From positions 1 through 48,615 of IMG/VR virus record IMGVR_UViG_3300027851_000041: a stretch of DNA of 48,615 nt; one strand, 5' to 3'. Positions 22,133-29,614 of this stretch are shown piece by piece (positions within the stretch are counted from its first letter, which is position 1; every line of letters begins with the position of its first letter). The DNA comes from a virus. A program made the position numbers and the translations under genes. Below the pieces are notes generated by a model that worked only from the letters and a program-made list of their open reading frames with translations, searched no databases and had not been told where the DNA came from.

Positions 22133-22672
22133 TTAAGCCCGCAAGCGAGATGCCTCAGACGCCTGTTCATACACGCTGCGGAGGAAGTCACTGGCACGGG
22201 CCTCTGCTGCTGACAACTCTCCTTGCAGCCTGCGCACCTCCCCGATCAGCTCCAGCACTGCTGCGGGATTGGCGGCTGCATAGAACTTTGCCAGCGGCAG
22301 CGAATCGCCACCGTGGTAATTCGGTACAGGGGCGGCGTAGAGCGGGGTCCAGTCGATGCCTAGGACTGGACCGCCTGGCAGCCGCTTGGACAGCATGCCG
22401 TCGCGGTGTTTGTACGCAACCGGCTCTTGCCGCTTCAGCGCATCCAGTTCAGCACGCAGGGCTGCAATTTCCTTGGACTGTTCTTCATAATCCTCCATCG
22501 TCATTGCGACCATCTCAACGACATGGCGATGCTGAAGTCCAATCTCCTGGTTTGCCTGGATTACCCGTTGTGCCTCTTTGGCAGAGAAGTAGATCCTGCC
22601 ATCTGTCTTGTGAAGATCGGCATAAACCTTTCCGTCTTTACGTTTCTGCATGTTTACGAAGAAGGTGAACAT
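22133..22672 (-). CDS. Coiled-coil phage protein with PVAYKHRDG...PLYAAP motif
   Basis: A 179-residue protein: a predicted beta-rich N-terminus (FFVNMQKRKDGKVYADL), two coiled coils at about 65-83 (EEQSKEIAALRAELDALKRQ) and about 140-175, and between them EPVAYKHRDG...TPLYAAPVP, a motif widely seen in prophage and phage proteins of unknown role. The ribosome site CCGGAGGAAC is strong. It overlaps the end of the NinX-like gene by 19 bases. Confidence 0.72.
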   Translation of the reverse strand: MFTFFVNMQKRKDGKVYADLHKTDGRIYFSAKEAQRVIQANQEIGLQHRHVVEMVAMTMEDYEEQSKEIAALRAELDALKRQEPVAYKHRDGMLSKRLPGGPVLGIDWTPLYAAPVPNYHGGDSLPLAKFYAAANPAAVLELIGEVRRLQGELSAAEARASDFLRSVYEQASEASRLRA

Positions 22673-23043
22673 AGTTCCTCCGGGATTTCGATTTCGTTGC
22701 CTAGTTTCGAGGTGACTAGGCAGCGCATTGCTGCTATGAGTGGTGCTGATGCGTATCTAGTGAATCCCCCGTCAATATGGGCGCACCAGCATTCAGGATG
22801 AGGTGCCATTGCATCATCAAGAGTGCGACCCACTTTTGCTAAACAGATTTCTTCTCGTTCAATTCTTAGACCCCCTTGTGCCCAGTCCGTTGAGGGTGAA
22901 TAACTGTGTAGAGGCTGATCTGCAATGCCATCAACAACCAACCAAGGATCTCTGGGGTCATCAAACTCAATCCCCTTCCCCTCACACTTCGCCACCGCCC
23001 AGTCAAGGGTGGGGCCGATCAATTCAGACGTTTTGATTTTCAT
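22654..23043 (-). CDS. NinX-like (DUF2591) protein
   Basis: A 129-residue protein starting MKIKTSELIGPTLDWAVAKCEG, which matches the NinX/DUF2591 family found in lambda-like phages. WLVVDGIADQPLHSYSPSTDWAQGG and the YASAPLIAAMRCLVTSKLGNEIEIPEEL ending also fit. Function is unknown. The start at 23043 is the family start; a longer upstream frame crosses the next gene. Confidence 0.85.
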   Translation of the reverse strand: MKIKTSELIGPTLDWAVAKCEGKGIEFDDPRDPWLVVDGIADQPLHSYSPSTDWAQGGLRIEREEICLAKVGRTLDDAMAPHPECWCAHIDGGFTRYASAPLIAAMRCLVTSKLGNEIEIPEELCSPSS

Positions 23044-23044
23044 C

Positions 23045-23341
23045 TCACGCCCCTTTCGGCTTGAATTCGGTCTTCTTGTTGTAGCTGCGCACCAAATCAG
23101 CCTTGATCGCAGCGATGGTCTCAGCAGACAAGCCATCGGAGATCATGACCGGCGTAAGTGCCCTCCCTCCAAGTGCGGACAACTCAAGGATCACGCCGGA
23201 CCCCATCATCTTGTCGATACCAAACCTGTCAAGCTCGGCAGAGGCGAAGTGGTGCGTGTGAATCTGGCACGCTTGAGCCTCTTTCAGCTTTCGCTCAAGC
23301 TCGATGATTCGCTGGGCTTTACTTTGTTTTTGGTTCTTCAT
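23045..23341 (-). CDS. 98-residue protein of unknown function
   Basis: Starts MKNQKQSKAQRIIELERKLK with a short N-terminal coiled coil, a histidine pair (HTHHF), a predicted alpha/beta middle (GVILELSALGGRALTPVMISDG) and a basic C-terminus (SYNKKTEFKPKGA). ATG 23341 follows AAGGGGCGTGACC and overlaps the previous stop. No family recognised. Confidence 0.65.
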   Translation of the reverse strand: MKNQKQSKAQRIIELERKLKEAQACQIHTHHFASAELDRFGIDKMMGSGVILELSALGGRALTPVMISDGLSAETIAAIKADLVRSYNKKTEFKPKGA

Positions 23342-23343
23342 GG

Positions 23344-23607
23344 TCACGCCCCTTGTTCTTCAGCCCAGTCGATCCATTTGCCAACGACGCTGGCAAGAGC
23401 TTTTTCGCACAGTTCGGCCTGTCTTCGCACAGGCGTTTCTGCCCACAGTTCGCAGTCGCAGTATGTGTTCCAGCCGCCGGCTTCGGTATTGATACACGCC
23501 TTGAGGACGTCCGCGTCGAACTCGTGCTCTTTGTTTGTCCGTTGAATCTCGGAGTATGCCCAGTCGGGCAGGGTTACCGAGACGCGGTAGATGGTTGATA
23601 TGCTCAT
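23344..23607 (-). CDS. 87-residue protein of unknown function
   Basis: Starts MSISTIYRVSVTLPDWAYSE and has CINTEAGGWNTYCDCELW, then helices VRRQAELCEKALASVVGKWIDWAEEQGA. Six cysteines and several tryptophans stand out. The start is an ATGA overlap with the gene upstream; no strong ribosome site precedes it, so translation probably depends on coupling. Confidence 0.63.
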   Translation of the reverse strand: MSISTIYRVSVTLPDWAYSEIQRTNKEHEFDADVLKACINTEAGGWNTYCDCELWAETPVRRQAELCEKALASVVGKWIDWAEEQGA

Positions 23608-23990
23608 GAGTGAAAGCCCCACTTACCGTCGCTCAGCAGCACAGCGCCCATGACGAAAGGCCGCCGCCCGTCGGTCAGGTTCTTCAGCTCGTTGGTGAAG
23701 TCGTCGAGCTTGGCTGCTGGCGACCCGAGATAGCGGGCGCTGCCGTCCTCGTACTTTATCGGCTGGCTGATGATAGGTGCATGATAGGCGCACAGGATCT
23801 CGGTCGGCCTGGTGCCAAACGCCATCGGCACCCACTCGATAACCGACTCATCGGTCGGCGCAGTCCGCAGGCCGTAGGCCACCATGCGTCCCAGGGCACG
23901 GTGCCACTCGTCGATCTCGTCCTGGGTCTCGAACGTGGGCACGCTGGCGTCGTTGTAGGTCAGCGTAATGATGCGTGTGTGGTAGGTCAT
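23604..23990 (-). CDS. 128-residue protein of unknown function
   Basis: Starts MTYHTRIITLTYNDASVPTF; the region ETQDEIDEWHRALGRMVAYGLR is helical and the rest beta-rich with a PIKYEDGSARYLGSPAAKLDDF segment. Acidic overall. The start overlaps the stop of the next gene upstream (TGATG), with GTGGAGATTCT as ribosome site. No family recognised. Confidence 0.65.
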   Translation of the reverse strand: MTYHTRIITLTYNDASVPTFETQDEIDEWHRALGRMVAYGLRTAPTDESVIEWVPMAFGTRPTEILCAYHAPIISQPIKYEDGSARYLGSPAAKLDDFTNELKNLTDGRRPFVMGAVLLSDGKWGFHS

Positions 23991-24328
23991 CACAGAATCT
24001 CCACTTTTATCGTTCCAACTTCTTCCTTCATCTCTACCCACTGCAACAACTCTGCGATGTGGTCCCTGCCGGGGTTGTAGGTTTCGTACCCGATCACTGG
24101 TCCTTCAGCAAACAGGTCATCCTCAGCATAAAGTTCAAGCTGCTCATCCTTGCTGACGCTCAACACCCAATCGCAGTAGGCCTTGATAGGGTCCCCAGAC
24201 TGGGCTATTTCATAGCTGACGTCTGTGGGCGTCTGCCATACAGTGAAGAACTCCTTCACCGTTTTTTGTTTGTTGTTCTTCAACTGAAGAACAGGTATTT
24301 CCACAAAGACACAGATATTCATACTCAT
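23990..24328 (-). CDS. 112-residue protein of unknown function
   Basis: Starts MSMNICVFVEIPVLQLKNNK; then KTVKEFFTVWQTPTDVSYEIAQSGDPIKAYCDWVLSV and an acidic C-terminal half. First gene after the strong terminator at 24.35 kb; ribosome site GTGGAGAGTG. The AYCDWVLSVS.DE..ELYAEDD pattern resembles other small phage proteins without known function. Confidence 0.66.
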   Translation of the reverse strand: MSMNICVFVEIPVLQLKNNKQKTVKEFFTVWQTPTDVSYEIAQSGDPIKAYCDWVLSVSKDEQLELYAEDDLFAEGPVIGYETYNPGRDHIAELLQWVEMKEEVGTIKVEIL

Positions 24329-24340
24329 GTCACTCTCCAC

Positions 24341-24364
24341 TAAAGAAAGGCCCCGAAGGGCCTT
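24341..24364 (-). terminator. Strong rho-independent terminator
   Basis: Stem AAGGCCC/GGGCCTT with loop TTCG-type (24347-24364) followed on the minus strand by TTCTTT. It overlaps the stop codon of the 50-residue gene and precedes the accessory block, so it separates that block from the peptidase operon. No consensus phage promoter is seen downstream, so transcription of the block may rely on read-through or antitermination. Confidence 0.8.
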
Positions 24365-24515
24365 AGCAAGCTCGCAGGACTGCGTACCACAGCAATCCTA
24401 TCGACTTGGCGAAGTCGTCTGCTTCATCAAACGACGTGAAGGGGCGAGCAAACCGGACGTTGTGGACCGGCTTCTTCTCACCCACATAACCTTGGGCAAC
24501 TCCGATGTAGAACAT
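24363..24515 (-). CDS. 50-residue protein of unknown function
   Basis: Starts MFYIGVAQGYVGEKKPVHNV, then RFARPFTSFDEADDFAKSIGLLWYAVLRAC. The F.S..EA..FA....L pattern suggests a small strand-helix-strand fold. The start overlaps the peptidase stop (TGATG) and the stop lies in the terminator stem, so it is the last gene of this operon. Confidence 0.7.
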   Translation of the reverse strand: MFYIGVAQGYVGEKKPVHNVRFARPFTSFDEADDFAKSIGLLWYAVLRAC

Positions 24516-25711
24516 CAACTGTCTCCAGCCACAAGGTCGTCAAGAACGTAGTAGACCGAGAGCGCAAAGTACGCAGGGTCCTCCTCCGCCAACTGGACCA
24601 GTTCTCTCTTGCTCATCGACAGCAGTTGCTGGAGGTCGAAGAAGTTGTCCGGGTCATCCTTCCACTTCTCGCCTTCAGACCTCAGTTCAGATGGGGTAAA
24701 GAGATCGTCGAGGAACTCGTCCATCTCGTCCTCCCCGTCTGGAATCCTGTTGTTCTTGTCGAGCCAGTTCGACTTCAAGTTGTCCCACGCACTGCTGCGC
24801 TTGTAGCTGCCGAACCCGAAACCAAACCCATAGCTACCAAAGCCATAGTCCGGGGGACCCGGCTTGCGAACCACCGGCAATGCCTCCCAGTAGATATTGA
24901 GTACGGCAGTCAGCAACGCCTGTGCATGCTCGACGTCTTGCAGCTCGTCGGCGCTGTGCTCATGGTCATAGCCGCAGGAGATGTTCGTGCACTCCGGAAT
25001 GTGCTCGATCCAGTTGGCAGTATCAGTGAATACTCCGCCATCGCACGGGGCATAGTACAGGCCGAACTCATTGAGAGAAGCTGCCAACGCCTTGGCAAAC
25101 TCGTCTGAGCAGCACCGGCCACACGACTGGTGCGTGATCACATCCCCCGTACCACGGCGGTCGAAGGCGATGGCGTAGTCGAATTGACTCAACCACTCAG
25201 CGTGGTGATCAGCCAGAAGGCTGGACCCGATCCCGCCCTTCTCCTCGCCCCGGGGAAACACATAGACCCCCGGCACGCCCTCGTTGATCATCCGGGTCAG
25301 CAACCAGACGCCGGTCGCATCATCTGCCCCCAACGGCTGCTTCTCTACCGTCAAGGCCAGCCCCAGGTTTGCATCAAAATCCACCGGCTGACGTGGCCCC
25401 GCCTCGATCCAATGAACGGAGTCCAGGTGCGCCGAGAACAGGACCGGGGGGTAGGTCCCATCTTCGCTCAGGACTTCGACCACATAGGCGGCCACCTCCT
25501 CCTTCGGCCCATACATCGGATAGACCCCGGGCAGCGATTTGATGAAGCGTTCGGTGAACTGGCGCTCACCTTCAGATCCGTGGCAACGGCAGTACGTCAG
25601 CATGGACAACAACACCCCTACGTTCTCCTCCACGCCCCACTTCTCCGCCACAGTGGTGTACTTCTTCGGGGGTGCCTGATTCAGGGCCACAACATTTGTT
25701 TTCTTGGACAT
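24515..25711 (-). CDS. M20/M28-type zinc metallopeptidase
   Basis: A 398-residue protein with the di-zinc peptidase pattern of M20/M28 enzymes: LFSAHLDSVH (about 90-99), LGADDATGVWLL (about 127, bridging Asp), FPRGEEKGGIGSS (about 154, catalytic and zinc-binding Glu), AIAFDRRGTGD (about 183) and a late histidine in HEHSADE. It should be a hydrolase of peptides or small amide conjugates. A glycine/tyrosine/phenylalanine-rich linker (GFGSYGFGFGFGSY, about 290-305) joins an extra acidic C-terminal domain of about 90 residues not known from the family. Such enzymes are unusual in phages. Start is TGATG-coupled to the zinc-finger gene, with AGGAGAATGTGTG. Confidence 0.82.
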   Translation of the reverse strand: MSKKTNVVALNQAPPKKYTTVAEKWGVEENVGVLLSMLTYCRCHGSEGERQFTERFIKSLPGVYPMYGPKEEVAAYVVEVLSEDGTYPPVLFSAHLDSVHWIEAGPRQPVDFDANLGLALTVEKQPLGADDATGVWLLTRMINEGVPGVYVFPRGEEKGGIGSSLLADHHAEWLSQFDYAIAFDRRGTGDVITHQSCGRCCSDEFAKALAASLNEFGLYYAPCDGGVFTDTANWIEHIPECTNISCGYDHEHSADELQDVEHAQALLTAVLNIYWEALPVVRKPGPPDYGFGSYGFGFGFGSYKRSSAWDNLKSNWLDKNNRIPDGEDEMDEFLDDLFTPSELRSEGEKWKDDPDNFFDLQQLLSMSKRELVQLAEEDPAYFALSVYYVLDDLVAGDS

Positions 25712-27732
25712 CACACATTCTCCTGAACAGTTTCCTTGGCTTCATCTTCATCGAGCCAGGCTTGATAGTCTTCCGGCGTCATGAACTCCTCTCCGTCCAG
25801 CATGTCCTCGTGGATCATGACTTCCTTCCCGGTAGAAACCCGGACTGCCTCTACCGCGTCGTCAGTGCACGCCCACTTGTTCCCATACGGGTCCTCCACG
25901 TCGAGTTCGACCGTGTCAGTGCAGCTGCATACAGGGCCACGAGAGGTCTCGGTCAGGTCGTCTGACTCCACCCACTCATCGCACTCCTCACACTGGGCGA
26001 ATCCACATCGACGAAGCAGATCCGAGTCTTCCAGGTAGGTGTCGCCGTCGATCTCGATGGTCTCAGACTCCTCAACCATCTCGGTGAACCTGTAACCGCT
26101 ACTGGATACACCGACAATTGCCTCGACGAGGTCTTCGCAGTTATCACAATAATCCCCGACGTGATCGTTGTAGTTCGTCTCATCCCCCGACCCGAGGGTG
26201 GCGCCGCACCGGGGGCATGAATGCTCCTCATAGCTGATACAACCTTCGCTCGTCGAGTCGATTCCGTCACTTACCACCAGCAGGTAGCCTTCATGGACCT
26301 CGACCTCACCACTATCGAGATAGGGGCAGATGATCAGGTCGTCGTCACAAGGGTGCTCTCGGCGTACGAGCTTCACACCCCTCAACCCTACCTTTTCACC
26401 GTACCCCTCTTTTTCGAGCAGCACCTTCAGGCGCTCGTCCCCGTAGATCCGGACGTAACCCTTGGTACGGGGCTCGTCTCGGACAATGGCTCGGGCATAG
26501 ACCCTGCCTCCAGGCGTCCCGACGTCGTCCCCGATGTAGGCAAGGCGGAGGCCGTTTCCCTTGTAGGCATAGGCTCGGACGGGGTGGTCGACCCCATATA
26601 GGTCTGAGTCGATGTACCGGCTCTCGGGGTGGTCATACATCATGCAGGACGAGAACCCGGAGGCGTTCTCGTAGACCCACTCCCACCCTTCCGGGTTGTC
26701 GTTCTCGACAAACTTCATCTTGGTCCTTGTGTCGTGGTACAGGGTTTGACGCTCGGCCCACCGCTTGATCTCTGCCTCAGAGAGCACGTCGGAGAAGAAC
26801 TTGGTCAGGAACCGCCCCGGCTTGCACCGGGTAAAGAGTTCCCGCTCCATCTTGTCGACCGAGTCGATGTAGGCGACCTGCTGCGCGTCCTCGGTAGAGA
26901 CATGGCACAGGCGGGCTGAGGCGGGGTGCGACTGGTACCATTCCTCCCCCGACCAGACTGGCGACTGCCACTCGTCTTGAAGGAGTCGATTCCTGAATGT
27001 GGCGTAGCATGTCGCTTGAGGGTGGCGATGCAGGTACGCGGAAGGGAGGATGTCGAACAGGACCCTCATGGAGGCCAGCTTCAATCCTTCATCCTTGCTC
27101 GTTCTCAGGAGCTTGACAGCGTCCGATACTCTTCTCCCCTTGTTTTTCGCGCTGTTACGCAGATCGAGCCACTCCCTCCTGTCACCGAGTGCCCACCACC
27201 ACCGACCTTGCCTGGCAGGCGCCATTTTCCGGGCCAGCTCATCACGAGCCTGCCTGAGCCTCGCGTCACGTTGCCGTTTCCATTGCGCAAACCGCTGACG
27301 ACGACGCAGCTCGTCCTCGCCCTCCTCGTTCATGGAGTAGGAGCGGTAAATCTCGGACAGCATCACGTCCCCGTAGATGTAGTTCGGGCTCATGTCAGAA
27401 ATGTTGAAGACGTTAGCGAAACCCGTCTCGGGTAGCGGGGCGCGAGGAGCAGTCAACGTCACGAACCTTGGGTTGGCCCATGAGCTGAACGACCTGTCAT
27501 GGTAATCTTCCGGAATGAGGTAAGCGTCTAGGTTCCTCGTGGTGTAGACGGTCATCACCACCCCCAGTGCGGTCACTACACGGTCACCACGACGCAGGAC
27601 AGAGACATGGTTGGGGTTTTCGGCGAAGGGTTCAGCCTGATGGGCCTTGGGGTGTAGGCCACCATAAGACATGGCCAGCGCATCAAGCTTCTCAAAAACG
27701 GCAGTGGGATTTAATACAAAATCAGAAGGCAT
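25711..27732 (-). CDS. Large zinc-finger phage protein of unknown function
   Basis: A 673-residue protein. The N-terminal half is basic and helical, with RRRQRFAQWKRQRDARLRQARDE at about 143-170 and a WWWALGDRREW segment. The middle has SSCMMYDHPESRYIDSDLYG and a globular region. The C-terminal third is acidic with several zinc-ribbon-like knuckles: CPRCG...CDNCED and CEECDEWVESDD...CSC. Similar long proteins with an SxCM motif occur in other phages without assigned function. It starts at 27732 behind TGGAGAAAGAAG; a 28-residue upstream frame crosses the hairpins. Confidence 0.75.
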   Translation of the reverse strand: MPSDFVLNPTAVFEKLDALAMSYGGLHPKAHQAEPFAENPNHVSVLRRGDRVVTALGVVMTVYTTRNLDAYLIPEDYHDRSFSSWANPRFVTLTAPRAPLPETGFANVFNISDMSPNYIYGDVMLSEIYRSYSMNEEGEDELRRRQRFAQWKRQRDARLRQARDELARKMAPARQGRWWWALGDRREWLDLRNSAKNKGRRVSDAVKLLRTSKDEGLKLASMRVLFDILPSAYLHRHPQATCYATFRNRLLQDEWQSPVWSGEEWYQSHPASARLCHVSTEDAQQVAYIDSVDKMERELFTRCKPGRFLTKFFSDVLSEAEIKRWAERQTLYHDTRTKMKFVENDNPEGWEWVYENASGFSSCMMYDHPESRYIDSDLYGVDHPVRAYAYKGNGLRLAYIGDDVGTPGGRVYARAIVRDEPRTKGYVRIYGDERLKVLLEKEGYGEKVGLRGVKLVRREHPCDDDLIICPYLDSGEVEVHEGYLLVVSDGIDSTSEGCISYEEHSCPRCGATLGSGDETNYNDHVGDYCDNCEDLVEAIVGVSSSGYRFTEMVEESETIEIDGDTYLEDSDLLRRCGFAQCEECDEWVESDDLTETSRGPVCSCTDTVELDVEDPYGNKWACTDDAVEAVRVSTGKEVMIHEDMLDGEEFMTPEDYQAWLDEDEAKETVQENV

Positions 27733-27762
27733 CTTCTTTCTCCAAAACAGGTTTGATGGTTG

Positions 27763-27840
27763 GGTTGGGCAAAGCCAACCGGCAAGCCTGCAAAGGCTTG
27801 CCGCTTTACTCTGCAAATGGGCCGGGTTACCCGGCCCATT
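27763..27840 (-). other. Three consecutive strong hairpins
   Basis: Between two genes lie three stems: AATGGGCCGGG/CCCGGCCCATT (27816-27840), GGCAAGCC/GGCTTGCC (27781-27802) and GGTTGG/CCAACC (27763-27780). The first follows the upstream stop closely and may terminate part of the transcripts, but only TTGC follows. The other two sit in the leader of the 673-residue gene. Confidence 0.6.
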
Positions 27841-27845
27841 CTTGA

Positions 27846-28367
27846 TTACCGCAGCGTCAGGCTGTGGGTCTGGAGGTCAGCCCAGGTCAGGCTCACCCGC
27901 TTGCCGGTGTCTGAGCGACGGACATAGAGGACGACGCTGTCGCCGGGGTAGATGAACGGATCATCTGCGTCATCGAAGTCGGTTTCGATCGCATTGACTT
28001 CCACCACTTCGCCGTCGAACTCGAACCTGGAGCCCTTCCAGTGGATGAGATCCCAAGGTTCGAGGCTGAGCAAATCTGCGGGCTTGCGGATCGGCTTCAG
28101 TTCCGGGGCCGGGGCCGGGGTCGGTTGAGAAACAGGCTGATCCTGTGCCGGTGCATCGTCCGAGTCCGCGCCCCGTTCGCAACCCGGGCAACCTTCGCTG
28201 CCCGGGCAACCTTCGCTGCCCGGGCAGCCGAACTCGCTGAACTTCTCGGCAAGGTCCTGGATGGAGTTGAGTTGTACGGTCCCGCTTTCCAGGGCCTGAG
28301 CCAGGGAGATGGCGAAGAGGGTCAGCGGGGTCGGGTTCTCGATGGTGATGGTGATGTTGTTGCTCAT
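27846..28367 (-). CDS. Repeat-containing protein with CPGSEG units
   Basis: A 173-residue protein: an N-terminal helical part (MSNNITITIENPTPLTLFAI), then three tandem six-residue units GCPGSE/GCPGSE/GCPGCE at about 47-64 encoded by near-identical 18-bp DNA repeats, a Pro/Ala/Gln-rich linker, and a C-terminal beta-rich domain (LIHWKGSRFEFDGEVVEVNAIET...VVLYVRRSDTGKRVSLTW). Cysteines in the repeats could bind metal or form disulfides. Start follows TAGGAGAATCAC. No family recognised. Confidence 0.68.
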   Translation of the reverse strand: MSNNITITIENPTPLTLFAISLAQALESGTVQLNSIQDLAEKFSEFGCPGSEGCPGSEGCPGCERGADSDDAPAQDQPVSQPTPAPAPELKPIRKPADLLSLEPWDLIHWKGSRFEFDGEVVEVNAIETDFDDADDPFIYPGDSVVLYVRRSDTGKRVSLTWADLQTHSLTLR

Positions 28368-28441
28368 GTGATTCTCCTAGTGGAAGGTACTACGGCGAGG
28401 GGGCAAACCCTCATTTGGTTTAGTGAAAGATTTTGGCAACT

Positions 28442-28948
28442 TCAAGGTAGCTGCCGAGCCTGGTCAAACTCGTGAATCACCGTGTCGAGCAGCTTCGGAG
28501 TCAGGTCTTGCTGCTCTGCACTGACACAGACATAGTTGGGGTCCCCCACCGTACGGCTGTGCAGGTGGCCGTGGATGTTGCCCTTGAAGCGGCCAATGTT
28601 CATGGGGTGGACTGGGACATGGGTGAGGATGAAGTCCCGGTAGTTGGTGCAGCCGTGCAATCTGGAGAAATACTTGAGGTACTCGCTGGACGGGAAGTGA
28701 TCATGGTTTCCCATCACGAGGTGCTTGTGCCCGTTGAGGCGAGCCAGTTTCTCCAGGTTGTGCTGACCGAACACCACGTCGCCGAGTATCCAGAGGGTGT
28801 CCTTTGGTTTGACGACGTGGTTGCACCGGTAGATCAACTCCTCATCATGCTCTTCGATGGACCCGAACGGCCGCGCCTGCGGCTCGAACTTGAGCACGTT
28901 GGCGTGGCCGATATGGAGGTCCGCGATGATGAAGACGCGGTTAGGCAT
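28442..28948 (-). CDS. Calcineurin-like metallophosphoesterase
   Basis: A 168-residue metallophosphoesterase with all core motifs: IADLHIGH (about 6-13), LGDVVFG (about 53), GNHDHF (about 78), a histidine in LTHVPVH, and GNIHGHLHS (about 120), which together bind two metals. It probably cleaves phosphodiesters or phosphoproteins; the size fits small phage phosphatases related to YfcE/MJ0936-type enzymes. The MPNRVF start is chosen because it places the first strand at the N-terminus; an ATG nine bases upstream is equally possible. It overlaps the end of the gene upstream. Confidence 0.85.
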   Translation of the reverse strand: MPNRVFIIADLHIGHANVLKFEPQARPFGSIEEHDEELIYRCNHVVKPKDTLWILGDVVFGQHNLEKLARLNGHKHLVMGNHDHFPSSEYLKYFSRLHGCTNYRDFILTHVPVHPMNIGRFKGNIHGHLHSRTVGDPNYVCVSAEQQDLTPKLLDTVIHEFDQARQLP

Positions 28949-29570
28949 CAGCCTCATCCAGCTTGTCGAGGAACTCGATGGCCTCAGCCAGCTTCGCCTT
29001 GCGCTCTTCCAGCGCCTTGGTGATGCGCTTGGGTCGGGGGTTGAGCTTTTCCAGCTCGGCGATGGCCGCCTGCTCGTGGAGGATGGCCTTGACCAGGGTG
29101 GCGTTGTCCATCTCGGACACGTCCTGGCCGTTGATGTAGTGCTTGGTTTCGAACTTGAACATGGTGGTTTCCTCGGTGGTGAGTGGGGCAGGGACGGTGT
29201 TGTCGAGCTTCAGTGCTACTGTGTGGCAGAGGGCGACTTGGCCTGTGTCCTCGGACTTGAGCGGGGCGTACTCATCGGCTGGCCCTGACGGATCGTCGGG
29301 GCCTCGGTGGTGGATGCCCCCAGTGACTTGGTTGAACCTGTCGTGGGCTCGCTTCACGAGTTCAGAGTCCGGAGGATACGGCGTGCCGTACCCGAACGCT
29401 TCTCTCGGGCCGTTAAGACCGAGTTTTTCGAACTGAGCGAGGATCGAGTCCGTCTGCCTGCCCATGTGTCTGGCGATTTGGTGTACAGACCTGCCGGCCA
29501 TCCACAGCTTCAGCATCCGAAGATGCTGTTGAGGCGTCCAGAGTTTCCCGTGGTTTACGGGTGTCGTCAT
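28941..29570 (-). CDS. HTH domain fused to a coiled-coil phage protein
   Basis: A 209-residue protein. Residues 10-50 (LWTPQQHLRMLKLWMAGRSVHQIARHMGRQ) form a Myb/HTH-like DNA-binding domain. A linker follows, then from residue 137 a segment starting MFKFETKHYINGQDVSEMDN with a coiled coil (AAIAELEKLNPRPKRITKALEERKAKLAEAIEFLDKL), which resembles a stand-alone phage protein. An internal ATG at 29162 has its own ribosome site (GAGGAAACCACC), so a separate 73-residue product may be made. DNA binding is inferred from the fold. Confidence 0.72.
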   Translation of the reverse strand: MTTPVNHGKLWTPQQHLRMLKLWMAGRSVHQIARHMGRQTDSILAQFEKLGLNGPREAFGYGTPYPPDSELVKRAHDRFNQVTGGIHHRGPDDPSGPADEYAPLKSEDTGQVALCHTVALKLDNTVPAPLTTEETTMFKFETKHYINGQDVSEMDNATLVKAILHEQAAIAELEKLNPRPKRITKALEERKAKLAEAIEFLDKLDEADA

Positions 29571-29588
29571 GAGTATCTCCTATGTTGT

Positions 29589-29606
29589 GGGCCGCCTTGG
29601 CGGCCC
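29589..29606 (-). other. Intergenic hairpin
   Basis: A perfect 8-bp stem GGGCCGCC/GGCGGCCC with a 2-base centre lies 9 bases after the stop of the gene upstream, before the ribosome site of the HTH fusion gene. There is no U-tract. It may stabilise the 3' end of the upstream message. Confidence 0.5.
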
Positions 29607-29614
29607 GTACCGGG

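Noticed and set aside
28417-28439. A fifth full copy of the phage promoter before the CPGSEG gene
   Set aside because: TTGCCAAAATCT matches the -35 side, but at 17 bp there is only AAATGA; the -10 and GTAC block are absent, so activity is doubtful.
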